A stretch of 64,000 bases of DNA from a bacterium M00.F.Ca.ET.205.01.1.1 (lineage in GTDB: Bacteria > Pseudomonadota > Alphaproteobacteria > Rhizobiales > Rhizobiaceae): assembly GCA_004791255.1 (NCBI GenBank), contig SRUQ01000011.1, forward strand, positions 1-64,000. The letters are read 5' to 3'. The number at the start of each line of letters is the position of its first letter. Position 1 is the first letter of the stretch. Shown here piece by piece: positions 19,593 through 28,858 of this stretch. Made by a program: the position numbers and the translations under genes. Below the pieces are notes generated by a model. That model did not search any database. It worked only from the letters and a program-made list of their open reading frames with translations, and had not been told where the DNA came from.

Positions 19593-20057
19593 CTACTCGA
19601 TCACGACGAGCGGCATGCCGTATTCGACCGGCGTCGCATCCTCGAACAGGATCGCCATCACCGTGCCGGCGCGCGGCGAGGGGATCTGGTTCATCGTCTT
19701 CATCGCTTCGATGATCAGGAGCGTCTGGCCTTCCTTGACCTTCTGGCCGATCTCGATGAACGGTTTGGCATCGGGCGAGGGCGCCAGATAGGCGGTGCCG
19801 ACCATCGGCGAGGCCACCGCGTTCTTCGACACGTCGAGCGTTGCCGGTGCGGCGGCCCCCGCGGCCGGCTGCGCCGCGGCTGCCGGCGCAAAGGCCTGCT
19901 GCGGCGCAGCGATCGCGTGAACGGCGGGCGCCTGCCGCGACACGCGCACCTTGAGGTCGCCAAGTTCGACCTCGATCTCGGTCAGGTTGGTGTCGTTCAG
20001 TATGCCCGCCAGGTCGCGGATCAGCTGCTGGTCAACACCGGTCTTCTTTATCGACAT
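19593..20057 (-). CDS. accB: Acetyl-CoA carboxylase biotin carboxyl carrier protein
   Basis: A 154-residue BCCP. The N-terminal helix region (KKTGVDQQLIRDLAGILNDT) is followed by an Ala/Pro-rich linker and the biotinyl domain with IIEAMKTMNQI, whose Lys carries biotin; Thr after it, in place of the usual second Met, is common in alphaproteobacteria. The ATG at 20057 has a GAAGG site; an earlier in-frame ATG at 20087 overlaps the aroQ stop. It lies between aroQ and accC in one minus-strand operon. Confidence 0.95.
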   Translation of the reverse strand: MSIKKTGVDQQLIRDLAGILNDTNLTEIEVELGDLKVRVSRQAPAVHAIAAPQQAFAPAAAAQPAAGAAAPATLDVSKNAVASPMVGTAYLAPSPDAKPFIEIGQKVKEGQTLLIIEAMKTMNQIPSPRAGTVMAILFEDATPVEYGMPLVVIE

Positions 20058-20083
20058 TTTCGAGCCTTCTGTTTGTTGGCCGG

Positions 20084-20515
20084 TCATAGGCGTGCAGCCA
20101 GCGCTTGCAGCGCCAGTGTGTAGCCGAGCGGTCCAAAGCCACAGATCATGCCGACAGCGACCGGCGAGACCATTGAGACGTGGCGGAACGGTTCCCGCGC
20201 ATGGATGTTGGAAAGGTGAACCTCGGCGACCGGCAGCGGTGCCACCGAGCGGATAGCGTCATGGATCGCGATCGAGGTGTGGCTGTAGGCGCCCGGGTTG
20301 ATGACGATGCCGGCGGCCTTATCGCCAGCCTCCTGTATCCAGTCGACAAGGTCGCCCTCATGGTTCGACTGGCGGAAATCGATCTCAAGTCCAAGCGCCG
20401 TGCCCGCCTGCTTGCAGTCATCTGCTATCGCGGCGAGCGTCTTGCCGCCATAGATGCCCGGCTCGCGCTTGCCGAGGGCGTTGAGATTGGGACCGTTCAG
20501 GACAAAAACCGTTTT
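20084..20515 (-). CDS. aroQ: Type II 3-dehydroquinate dehydratase
   Basis: A type II dehydroquinase, third step of the shikimate pathway. Motifs: VLNGPNLNALGKREPGIYG (active-site Asn and Tyr), FRQSNHEGDLVDWIQ, INPGAYSHTS and VHLSNIHAREPFRH. I prefer a TTG start at 20515, giving 143 residues, because the family begins about 3-5 residues before FVLNGPN and AAAGG lies 8 bases ahead. An ATG at 20578 would add 21 residues with no family match. First gene of aroQ-accB-accC(-aat). Confidence 0.88.
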   Translation of the reverse strand, partial: KTVFVLNGPNLNALGKREPGIYGGKTLAAIADDCKQAGTALGLEIDFRQSNHEGDLVDWIQEAGDKAAGIVINPGAYSHTSIAIHDAIRSVAPLPVAEVHLSNIHAREPFRHVSMVSPVAVGMICGFGPLGYTLALQALAARL

Positions 20516-20660
20516 CAAAAATGCGACCTTTCCCGGCGCCGGCGTCAAGCCGGCGCGCTGGGCCTCTATAACGGGCATAAACGCCCGCGAAAAGAGCGCA
20601 AGTGCGTTCTTTCACTGTCCACAACAGGCGGAAATGCGCCCGTGAAGAGATGCGGCCCGA

Positions 20661-21464
20661 TCAAAGCGCGGCTTTCGCCGCCTCGATCTTCTCCGCCAGC
20701 ACTTCCTTGCCGAGCGCGCCGAACACAACCTCGTTGCCGACGACATAGGACGGCGTTCCGGTGATCGACAGCTTATTGGCGAGATCATAGGTCTTGGCGA
20801 AGGCCTCGGGGATCGACGGGTCCTTCATTTTCTCGCGCAGCGTGGCTTCATCGGCGCCGAGCGAGAGCGCGATCTTGATCGCGGCCGCCTCGGTGGCACG
20901 TCCCTGGCCGCCGAGCAGCGCGTTGTGGAACTCGCCGTACTTTTCCGGCATCATCAGGTGGAACGCCATCGAGACGAAGCTGGCTTTCTGCGAGTCCGGT
21001 CCGAGGATCGGGAACTCCTTCAGCACGAAGCGCAGATCCGGATCGGTCTTGGTCAGCGCCCGCATGTCGTCGATGGCGCGTTTGCAGAACCCGCAATTGT
21101 AGTCGTAGAACTCGACGATCGTCACCTTGCCGTTCGGATTGCCGACGACGCCGTCGAAGGCGGAGTTGAAAATCTGGGCCTTGGCGTCCTTGATGACGCC
21201 GAGATGGGCGATGCGCTGCTCTTCCTTCTGCTTGGCCTCGAGAGCGTCCTGCACTTCGAGCAGCACTTCCGGATTCTTCAGGAGATAGTCGCGGATGATG
21301 CCTTCGACCTCGGCGCGGTCGATCTTGGTCTCGGCCGCTGCCGCCTGGGCAGGCTGAGCCGTGCCGGCCTTCGCAATCTGCGGGTTGCCTGCAACGAAAC
21401 CGAAGGCCAACATGGCGAGAGCGGCCACGACCCCCGTGGTGCTCAACAACAGTGCCTTTTTCAT
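20661..21464 (-). CDS. Exported DsbA-family thioredoxin-fold protein
   Basis: A 267-residue periplasmic protein. An N-terminal signal segment (about 1-33) leads to a helical region (50-90), then a DsbA-type thioredoxin fold with active site C124-G-F-C127 in EFYDYNCGFCKRA. The cis-proline loop is ITGTPSYVV. This is the Com1/BdbD-like thiol oxidoreductase group, which forms or rearranges disulfides in exported proteins. No DsbB partner is adjacent. It shares strand with the M48 protease gene 63 bases upstream. Confidence 0.85.
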   Translation of the reverse strand: MKKALLLSTTGVVAALAMLAFGFVAGNPQIAKAGTAQPAQAAAAETKIDRAEVEGIIRDYLLKNPEVLLEVQDALEAKQKEEQRIAHLGVIKDAKAQIFNSAFDGVVGNPNGKVTIVEFYDYNCGFCKRAIDDMRALTKTDPDLRFVLKEFPILGPDSQKASFVSMAFHLMMPEKYGEFHNALLGGQGRATEAAAIKIALSLGADEATLREKMKDPSIPEAFAKTYDLANKLSITGTPSYVVGNEVVFGALGKEVLAEKIEAAKAAL

Positions 21465-21527
21465 CGTCTCGTTCCTTCTACCTGTTTCCCGGTCTGGCTG
21501 TGTCGCAGCGTGCCACCGGAAGGTTCA

Positions 21528-22919
21528 CTAAATCTTGCCTGGCGGCTTGTAGTTTATGATGTCCTGGGCGCGAATCCAACGTGGCTCGCCGCGCTTCATC
21601 TGCTGTTGCGCCCGCATGGCGAAAATCTTCGCATCCTTGTAGCTGCCGGAATAGAAGTGACCTTCGGCGGTCGCGAGTTCTGCGCCGGGGATGTCTCCCA
21701 GCTCGCCATAGGCCTGGGCCAGGTAGCGGTAGCCGGCGGAATTTTCCTTGTCGCGGCCCAGGCCATTGTTGATCTGCACGACGGCCTTTTTCAGGGCATC
21801 GGGCGTGCCGACCGCCATCAGCGCCTGGCCGAGCGAGACCGGCAGCAATCCCGATCGCACCGGATCCAGGCTCACCGCCTTGGCATAGGCGTCGGCCGCA
21901 TCCTTGGGCTTGTTCGCCTTCATCAGGATGTCGCCGCGCAATTCCTGGAAATAGGCGTTCTTGGGTTGCGCCTTGATCAAGGCACTGGTCTTGGCGAGTG
22001 CCGTGGCAATGTCGCCGTAGAGGTAGGCTGACTGGGCATCACCATATAGTGCGGCCAGGCTGCCCTGCATCTTGCGCATCAGCCGCGAGCCGCCGGCCTT
22101 GCCATCCATGTAGACGGCGATCTTCACCCGCATCATGTCATGGCGCTGCTGCAACGCCGGCGCGTCGATCTTGTCGACATAGGGGCTCTGCTTGACCAGC
22201 ACTTCGAGGTTGGCGATTCGGTCCTGCGGCATCGGATGGCTGATGCGGTAGGGATCGACCTGCGCGCCCGACAGCGACAGCGCCGACTGGAAGCGGTGGA
22301 ACGTCTTCAGCATTCCCATACCGGACTGGCCGGTGGCGTTGAGATAGGTGATCGCCGAGCGGTCGGCGGTCATTTCCTCGGTACGCTGATAGGCAAGGAT
22401 GCTGCGCTGCGCCATCTCGCCGCCGCCTGCCGCCACGCCCATGCCGGCCCCGGCGAGGCCACGGCTGTTGGTGGTCGCGCCAGCGACGATAGCGCCGGCG
22501 CCGAGCAAGGTGGCGATGATGGCCATCGTCTTGGCGCGCTCGAGCTGGTCGCGCAATTTCTGCTGGTGGCCGCCGGCGATATGGCCGGCCTCGTGGGCGA
22601 TGACGCCGATGATCTCGTTGGGCGTTTCGGCCATCATCAACGCGCCGGTGTTGATGAACAGCCGGCGCCCGGTGACAAAGGCGTTGAAGCTGGAATCGTT
22701 GACCAGCACGATGTCGATACCGTCATTAGCGAGACCGGCGGCCTTGAAGATCGGCCGCGCGTAGTCGCGCACCAGCGCTTCGATCTCGGCATCGCGTATC
22801 ACAGGCACGCCCTGGGCAAAGGCAGTAACCGAACTCGCCACGGCCACGGCAACGCCAAGCGAAAGCGTGGTGAAAACGCGCGCTGCCCGGGCAATGGTGG
22901 ATTTGGGTCGGCTCAACAT
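21528..22919 (-). CDS. M48-family metalloprotease with TPR repeats (BepA-like)
   Basis: A 463-residue periplasmic protease. A signal peptide (about 1-36, ending TAFAQG) precedes the M48 catalytic domain with zinc motif HEAGH at 109-113 and the downstream Glu in RTEEMTADR. A glycine/alanine-rich hydrophobic stretch follows the zinc motif. The C-terminal half is a TPR array (AQSAYLYGDIATALAKTSAL onward). This layout is that of BepA/YfgC, which works on outer-membrane protein assembly. The ATG at 22919 gives a normal signal peptide; an ATG at 22997 would add 26 unlikely residues. Confidence 0.85.
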   Translation of the reverse strand: MLSRPKSTIARAARVFTTLSLGVAVAVASSVTAFAQGVPVIRDAEIEALVRDYARPIFKAAGLANDGIDIVLVNDSSFNAFVTGRRLFINTGALMMAETPNEIIGVIAHEAGHIAGGHQQKLRDQLERAKTMAIIATLLGAGAIVAGATTNSRGLAGAGMGVAAGGGEMAQRSILAYQRTEEMTADRSAITYLNATGQSGMGMLKTFHRFQSALSLSGAQVDPYRISHPMPQDRIANLEVLVKQSPYVDKIDAPALQQRHDMMRVKIAVYMDGKAGGSRLMRKMQGSLAALYGDAQSAYLYGDIATALAKTSALIKAQPKNAYFQELRGDILMKANKPKDAADAYAKAVSLDPVRSGLLPVSLGQALMAVGTPDALKKAVVQINNGLGRDKENSAGYRYLAQAYGELGDIPGAELATAEGHFYSGSYKDAKIFAMRAQQQMKRGEPRWIRAQDIINYKPPGKI

Positions 22920-23060
22920 GACGTGTCCACTGGTAGACGAGCGGGCGAAAGATGAAAAGTCGGCACCGGAAAAACTTCCGCAACTTGTGATCCCCACACC
23001 AATCGGGCATTTGTGCGGCGCATGCGCCAGAAGCTGGCGCGCTCAATCGTCGGGACAGGG

Positions 23061-24215
23061 ATGAAAATGGTCGTTTCGCTCTCACGCCGTGGCAATGTCG
23101 AGCCATTCCACGCCATGGACGTGCTGGCCGAGGCGAACCGGCTGAGGGCCCAGGGCGTGCCGGTGATCTCGATGGCCGTCGGCCAGCCGTCGGACCCGGC
23201 GCCGATGCGGGTTCGGGATGCGGCGGCCAAGGCTTTGCAGCATGGCCGCATAGGCTACACCGACACGCTTGGCCTGGCTTCGCTGCGCAAGGCGATCGCC
23301 CTGCATTACGCCGATCACTACGGGCTCGATGTCGAGCCCGGCCGCATCGCGGTGACCACCGGATCGTCGGCGGCATTCAACCTTGCTTTCCTGGCGATGT
23401 TCGATCCCGGCGACCGGGTCGCCATCGCCGCGCCGGGCTATCCCGCCTACCGCAACATCATGGCGGCGCTCGGCATCGAGGTGGTCGAAATCGAACTTGG
23501 CAGCGAGGCCTATCTCAGCGCCGGGCACCTGGAAGCGGCGCATCGCGAGAAACCGCTGAAGGGCGTGCTGTTTGCCAGCCCGGCCAATCCGACCGGCGCG
23601 GTCATCCCCGGCGATGAGCTGGCGACGCTGGTGACGACCGCTGAGTCCCTTGGCATCGCCGTGATCTCCGACGAGATCTACCACCGGCTGGCCTATGCCG
23701 CGCCCGACACGACGGCACTGCGCTACGGCGCCGGCGTGACGGTGATCAATTCCTTCTCGAAGTACTATTGCATGACCGGCTGGCGCATCGGCTGGATGGT
23801 GCTGCCGGAAGAGCTGGTGCGGCCGGTCGAGCGTATCGCCCAGAGCCTCTATATCTCGCCGCCTGAACTGTCGCAGATCGCCGCGATCGAGGCCTTCGCC
23901 GCGACCGAGGAACTGGAGGCGGTCAAGGGCCGCTACGCCTGGAATCGCGAGCTCTTGATGAAGCGCCTGCCGGAACTCGGGTTTCCGCTGGCGGCGCCCA
24001 TGGATGGCGCTTTCTACGCTTTCTGCGATGTCACCAGGCACACCAACGACAGCATGGCCTTCGCGCGCAAGATGCTCGCCGAAGCTCACGTGGCGGCGAC
24101 GCCCGGCCGCGATTTCGACACCCAGGCCGGGCACCGGACCATGCGCTTTTCCTACGCCGGTAGTCATGACGACATGGTCGAGGCGATGGCGCGCATCGAA
24201 CGCTGGTTGAGGTAA
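23061..24215 (+). CDS. Class I/II PLP-dependent aminotransferase
   Basis: A 384-residue fold-type I aminotransferase. The PLP lysine lies in NSFSKYYCMTGWRIGWM; VISDEIYHRLAY holds the conserved Asp and Tyr, and SPANPTGAVI the conserved Asn. The C-terminal MRFSYAG carries the substrate-carboxylate Arg. It resembles aspartate or aromatic/alanine aminotransferases; the donor is not assignable. It is divergent from the protease gene. The next gene, glutaminase, begins 4 bases after its stop, so the two are probably co-translated, suggesting a role in glutamate handling. Confidence 0.85.
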   Translation: MKMVVSLSRRGNVEPFHAMDVLAEANRLRAQGVPVISMAVGQPSDPAPMRVRDAAAKALQHGRIGYTDTLGLASLRKAIALHYADHYGLDVEPGRIAVTTGSSAAFNLAFLAMFDPGDRVAIAAPGYPAYRNIMAALGIEVVEIELGSEAYLSAGHLEAAHREKPLKGVLFASPANPTGAVIPGDELATLVTTAESLGIAVISDEIYHRLAYAAPDTTALRYGAGVTVINSFSKYYCMTGWRIGWMVLPEELVRPVERIAQSLYISPPELSQIAAIEAFAATEELEAVKGRYAWNRELLMKRLPELGFPLAAPMDGAFYAFCDVTRHTNDSMAFARKMLAEAHVAATPGRDFDTQAGHRTMRFSYAGSHDDMVEAMARIERWLR

Positions 24216-24219
24216 CGAG

Positions 24220-25149
24220 ATGCCCGAACTCGAACAGGCGCTAGCCGAAGTCGCTGCCGAAATGGCGCAGCGCAGCGATCGTGGCGAGGTCGCCACCTAC
24301 ATCCCGCAACTGGGCAAGGTCGATCCGAAGAAATTCGGCATTTGCGCCGTCACCAATGACGGGAGCGTGCTGATGGCGGGCGACGCCGACGAGGCGTTTT
24401 CGATCCAGAGCATCTCGAAGGTATTCACCTTGACGCTGGCGCTCGGCAATGTCGGCGATGCGCTGTGGCAGCGGGTAGGGCGCGAACCCTCGGGCAATCC
24501 GTTCAATTCGATCGTCCAGCTCGAGCACGAGAACGGCATTCCACGCAATCCGTTCATCAATGCCGGCGCCATCGTCATCTCCGACATCCTGCTTGCCGGC
24601 CACCAGCCGCGCGAGGCGATCGGCGAGATCCTGCGGTTCATCCAGTTTCTGGCCGACGACGAGACAATCATCATTGACCGCGAGGTCGCGGCGTCCGAAC
24701 GAGCCACCGGATACCGCAATTTCGCGCTCGCCAACTATATGAAATCCTTTGGCAATCTCCATCATGCGCCGGAGCTGGCACTGGGTGTCTATTTCCACCA
24801 CTGCGCCATCGCCATGAGCTGCCGGCAACTGGCGATGGCCGGACGGTTCCTTGCCAATGGCGGCAAGAACCCGGCAACGGGATATCAGGTGGTATCGGCG
24901 GAGCGGGCGCGCCGCATCGGCGCCATGATGCTGACCTGCGGCCACTATGACGGCTCCGGCGATTTTGCCTTCCGCGTCGGCATTCCCGGCAAGAGCGGTG
25001 TCGGCGGTGGCATATTGGGGATCGTGCCGGGCATCGCATCGCTCGCCGTCTGGTCGCCCGGCCTCAACGCCAACGGCAATTCCAAGCTGGGTTCGATCGC
25101 CCTGGAGAGGCTGGCCAGAATGATGAACTGGTCGATCTTCGCGCCATAA
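24220..25149 (+). CDS. glsA: Glutaminase
   Basis: A 309-residue serine-dependent glutaminase (beta-lactamase-like fold) converting glutamine to glutamate and ammonia. The catalytic SxxK is in FSIQSISKVF; other family segments are EPSGNPFNSIVQLE, NPFINAGAI and GKSGVGGGILGIVPG. Cytoplasmic, with no signal peptide. It is coupled to the aminotransferase gene. A perfect bidirectional terminator follows. Confidence 0.95.
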   Translation: MPELEQALAEVAAEMAQRSDRGEVATYIPQLGKVDPKKFGICAVTNDGSVLMAGDADEAFSIQSISKVFTLTLALGNVGDALWQRVGREPSGNPFNSIVQLEHENGIPRNPFINAGAIVISDILLAGHQPREAIGEILRFIQFLADDETIIIDREVAASERATGYRNFALANYMKSFGNLHHAPELALGVYFHHCAIAMSCRQLAMAGRFLANGGKNPATGYQVVSAERARRIGAMMLTCGHYDGSGDFAFRVGIPGKSGVGGGILGIVPGIASLAVWSPGLNANGNSKLGSIALERLARMMNWSIFAP

Positions 25150-25179
25150 TTTTCGCGATATGCCGGAACGGCGGATATG

Positions 25180-25218
25180 AAAAATCCCGCGCCATCTTTC
25201 GATCGGCGCGGGATTTTT
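25180..25218. terminator. Bidirectional rho-independent terminator between glsA and rne
   Basis: A perfect 14-base inverted repeat, AAAAATCCCGCGCC (25180-25193) and GGCGCGGGATTTTT (25205-25218), with an 11-base loop. The A run on one side and T run on the other make it work in both directions, as expected between the convergent glsA and rne. Confidence 0.92.
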
Positions 25219-25253
25219 CTTGTCAGAAAATCAAACCAACCAGCTGGAAAGGC

Positions 25254-28205
25254 TCAGAAAAAGCCTTTCCTCTGCCACCAGCCGCCGCGCTTCGGCTTTT
25301 CTTCGGTCTTGGCTTCCGGTTCATCGGCCACGGTCGAGGACACCACCGGTGCGGCCGGCGCGTCGGCGGCTGCCGCCTTGCGCCGTGACGGCCGCACTTT
25401 GGCAGTCTCTTCCGCAACGTCAGCAACCGCTGTTTCCTCAGCAACGGCCACCGGAGCCTCGACCGGCGCGTCCGCAGCCGCGTCGACAACAATCGTGTCG
25501 GCGACGATGGCCTCGGCGGCTGCCTTCTTCGGCTTGGCTGCCCGACGCGGCTTCTTGGGCTTCTCGGTGCTTGGCACCTCGTCGCTTACAGGAGCCACCG
25601 GCTCTTCGGCGACAGCGACAGCTGCCGGCTCGATGGACGCGGGCTCGCTTGCGGAAGCGTCGGCCTCGGAAGGCTCGGTCGTTTCGCCAGCCTCGGCCTC
25701 GCCTTCACCGTCCTCGCGACGGTTGCGCTTGCCGCCACGCTTGCCGCGGCGGCGCTTCTTGCCCGCGCCGTCCTCCGAGGCCTGGACCGTATCGCCGGAC
25801 TCGGCGGCGCCGACCGGAGCCGCCTCGTCCGCTTCGGTGTCGTCATTGTCTTCCGGGCTCGCCGATTCGGCGAAATCGCCGGCCGCAGCGGTGACGGAAG
25901 CACCGTCGGTCGGGATGCCGTGCTCGCGGTCGCGGTCCTTGCCGCCACGACGCCTGCGGCGCTTGCGGCGTTTGCGGTCGCGGCCTTCACCATCCTCGCC
26001 GCCAGCCCGCTGCTGGTGCGGACCCTGCTGGGGATGACGCGGCTGCTCGGCCTGGGCCGGCGCTTCGTCTTCCTCCTCGGCGACGACGATCTCGTCCTCG
26101 GGCTCTTCCGGCTCGACGTAAGCCGGCAGGCTGCGCGCCTCGACGAAGCCCTCCGGCTTTTCGGCCAGCGCGCCGCGGAAGATGGCGTAGTGCTGCGAGC
26201 CAACAGTGTCGTCGGCTTCCAGCGTGATGGTCAGGCCAAAGCGGCTTTCGAGTTCCACCAGCGTGCCGCGCTTGTGGTTGAGCACGTAGAGCGCGGTTGC
26301 AGCAGGCGTCCGCACGGTGATGTGGCTGCGCGAATCCTTGAGCAGGAACTCCTCGATCGCCCTGACCACCATCAGCGCGACCGACGAGTCGGAACGCACA
26401 TGGCCGGTGCCGCCGCAATGCGAGCAGGGCTTCATGGTCGATTCCAGCACGCTGGCGCGGATGCGCTGGCGCGACATCTCCATCAGGCCGAAATGCGAGA
26501 TACGGCCGACCTGGATGCGGGCGCGGTCGTTCTTGAGGTGATCCTTCAGCCGCTTCTCGACGGAGCGGTTGTTGCGGTTCTCCTCCATGTCGATGAAGTC
26601 GATGACGATCAGGCCGGCAAGGTCGCGCAGCCTGAGCTGGCGGGCGACTTCCTCGGCCGCCTCCAGATTGGTGTGGAGCGCGGTGTCCTCGATCGAGTGC
26701 TCCTTGGTGGAGCGGCCCGAATTGACGTCGATGGCGACCAGAGCCTCGGTCTGGTTGATGATGATATAGCCGCCGCTCTTCAGCGTGACCTGCGGCTGCA
26801 GCATGCGGTCGAGCTGCGCCTCGATGCCGTTGCGCACGAAGATGGGCGTCGTGTCGCGGAACGGCTGAACCACCTTGGCGTGGCTCGGCATCAGCATGCG
26901 CATGAAGTCCTTGGCCTCGCGATAGCCTTCCTCGCCGGAAACCAGGATCTCGTCGATATCCTTGTTGTAGAGGTCGCGCACCGAGCGCTTGATCAGGCTG
27001 CCTTCCTCATAGACCAGGGCGGGGGCCGAGGACTGCAGCGTCAGGTTGCGCACGTTCTCCCAAAGCCGCATCAGATATTCGTAGTCGCGCTTGATCTCGG
27101 CCTTGGTGCGGCTCTCGCCGGCGGTGCGCAGGATGACGCCCATGCCTTGCGGCACTTCGAGATCGGCAACGACCTCCTTGAGGCGCTTGCGGTCGACCGC
27201 GCTGGTGATCTTGCGCGAGATGCCGCCGCCGCGCGCGGTGTTGGGCATCAGCACCGAGTAGCGGCCGGCAAGCGACAGATAGGTGGTCAGCGCCGCGCCC
27301 TTGTTGCCACGCTCTTCCTTGACGACCTGCACCAGAAGGATCTGCCGGCGCTTGATCACTTCCTGGATTTTGTATTGGCGGCGTACCGGCTTGCGGCGGT
27401 TGCGCACTTCCTCCAGCGCGTCCTCGGCGCCGACCGATTCGACCTCGTGATCGTCCGGATGGGAAGAGGAAACTTCCTCCAGCATGCCGCGGTCATCGTC
27501 GCTGGAGGCTGCTTCGGCGTTCTGCTCCGTCGGCGTCACGGCTTCGGAAATCACATCGGCTTCGACCGAGGCCGCGATCGACGTGGGGCCACCCTCATTG
27601 GCTTCGCTCTCGCCCTGGTCGGCGTCGCCAGCATCATGGCCAGCATCTTCATGGCTGGCCTCGTGGCTGGACGTCTCGTCGGCGTGTTCGGCGGCCTCTG
27701 AAACAGAGTGCGTATCCTCGGCGACCGCGTCGACGCTAATGTCGTGGCTTTCGCCGGCCTCGCCCGATCCTTCACCTGCCTCGCTTGCTTCAGCCTCGCC
27801 GGTGTCGCGCTTGTGTTCCCCGCGCTCGCGGCCCTTGCCGCGCCGGCGTCCGCGCCGGCCACGGTCGCGGCCCTGGCGGTCATCGCTCTCGCCGTCCTCA
27901 TCGTCCTCGTCTTCGGCCTCCTGCGCTTCGGCGCGCAACAAGGCCTGACGGTCGGCGACCGGGATCTGGTAGTAGTCGGGGTGTATTTCACTGAAGGCGA
28001 GGAAACCGTGACGGTTGCCGCCATATTCGACAAAGGCTGCCTGAAGGGAGGGTTCGACGCGCGTTACGCGGGCGAGGTAGATGTTTCCTTTGAGCTGCTT
28101 CTTGTCCTGTGATTCAAAGTCGAATTCTTCGATACGGTTACCGCGAACGACGACAACGCGTGTTTCCTCCGGGTGGGAGGCGTCTATCAGCATTTTGTTG
28201 GGCAT
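25254..28205 (-). CDS. rne: Ribonuclease E
   Basis: A 983-residue RNase E/G-family endoribonuclease, core of the RNA degradosome. The S1 domain near the N-terminus is split by an acidic then Arg/Gly-rich insertion and a long acidic segment (about residues 95-270), typical of alphaproteobacteria. The catalytic core includes INQTEALVAIDVNSGRSTKE and IVIDFIDMEENRN (metal-binding Asp), and the zinc-link Cys pair CSHC. The C-terminal 250 residues are disordered, with Lys/Arg-rich patches, ending RGGWWQRKGFF. In Caulobacter a terminal GWW motif binds polynucleotide phosphorylase. Transcription is divergent from amiC across a long leader region. Confidence 0.95.
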   Translation of the reverse strand: MPNKMLIDASHPEETRVVVVRGNRIEEFDFESQDKKQLKGNIYLARVTRVEPSLQAAFVEYGGNRHGFLAFSEIHPDYYQIPVADRQALLRAEAQEAEDEDDEDGESDDRQGRDRGRRGRRRGKGRERGEHKRDTGEAEASEAGEGSGEAGESHDISVDAVAEDTHSVSEAAEHADETSSHEASHEDAGHDAGDADQGESEANEGGPTSIAASVEADVISEAVTPTEQNAEAASSDDDRGMLEEVSSSHPDDHEVESVGAEDALEEVRNRRKPVRRQYKIQEVIKRRQILLVQVVKEERGNKGAALTTYLSLAGRYSVLMPNTARGGGISRKITSAVDRKRLKEVVADLEVPQGMGVILRTAGESRTKAEIKRDYEYLMRLWENVRNLTLQSSAPALVYEEGSLIKRSVRDLYNKDIDEILVSGEEGYREAKDFMRMLMPSHAKVVQPFRDTTPIFVRNGIEAQLDRMLQPQVTLKSGGYIIINQTEALVAIDVNSGRSTKEHSIEDTALHTNLEAAEEVARQLRLRDLAGLIVIDFIDMEENRNNRSVEKRLKDHLKNDRARIQVGRISHFGLMEMSRQRIRASVLESTMKPCSHCGGTGHVRSDSSVALMVVRAIEEFLLKDSRSHITVRTPAATALYVLNHKRGTLVELESRFGLTITLEADDTVGSQHYAIFRGALAEKPEGFVEARSLPAYVEPEEPEDEIVVAEEEDEAPAQAEQPRHPQQGPHQQRAGGEDGEGRDRKRRKRRRRRGGKDRDREHGIPTDGASVTAAAGDFAESASPEDNDDTEADEAAPVGAAESGDTVQASEDGAGKKRRRGKRGGKRNRREDGEGEAEAGETTEPSEADASASEPASIEPAAVAVAEEPVAPVSDEVPSTEKPKKPRRAAKPKKAAAEAIVADTIVVDAAADAPVEAPVAVAEETAVADVAEETAKVRPSRRKAAAADAPAAPVVSSTVADEPEAKTEEKPKRGGWWQRKGFF

Positions 28206-28858
28206 TATTTCGTTTCCCCCCGGCAGCCGTCAGCCGCAGCTGGCGGGGCAAAGCCCGCTGCTGTGTGTCTGGATGAGAGTGGGTGCCGGATAATTGAATG
28301 TCCGCCGGACGCTGGCTGCGCGCCATGTCGGTGCCGCCCGCAGCCATATTGGCGCGGTTTGATGCGGACCTTTCCATGATTGCGCTTGAAGCCATCGTCA
28401 CCAGCAGAACCTTTTGAACCAAAGCCCGGAAACCGGACCAGCTTGTTTGCTCATACAGAGCCGGCACGGGAACAGACCCGGCCGTTTTCCTCACGCAGGC
28501 GATTCCCCCGCCACGGGCGCACACCTGCGAAATTCGTCGCGATCACCTAAGGCCTTCTCGCATGAAGCGAAAGGAGCCGCCGTTCGTCTGACCCTGTAGC
28601 AGGAAGCTGCGGAGGAGGGCGGTTCCAGGATTGCAGTGATCCACCATCGCTTTTATGATTTGGCGGGGTGGAAGGCAACCCCGATTTCCGATGCCGGCAA
28701 AAAGCGGTTCCGTAACGTAAGCCCAGGTTCCAAACCTTGCATGAAAAGGCTTGGTTAACCTTCTCTGGATACCAATCGTTAATCGAGTTCGCGGCCTAAC
28801 CGGCATTTCGACGAAACGACCCGGCGCCTGGCGCCAAACCGAGAGCGACTGAAAAGAG
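28206..28858. other. 653-base divergent intergenic region between rne and amiC
   Basis: No protein gene is recognisable here; the short frames lack family similarity and ribosome sites. It must hold the promoters of both genes and probably a long 5' leader of rne. In other bacteria rne controls its own mRNA through a structured leader, so a regulatory leader is plausible. I could not define its structure by eye. Confidence 0.5.

Noticed and set aside
25920..27701. A 593-codon frame opposite rne
   Set aside because: Same reason: a mirror of rne codon bias, with no ribosome site or recognisable domain.
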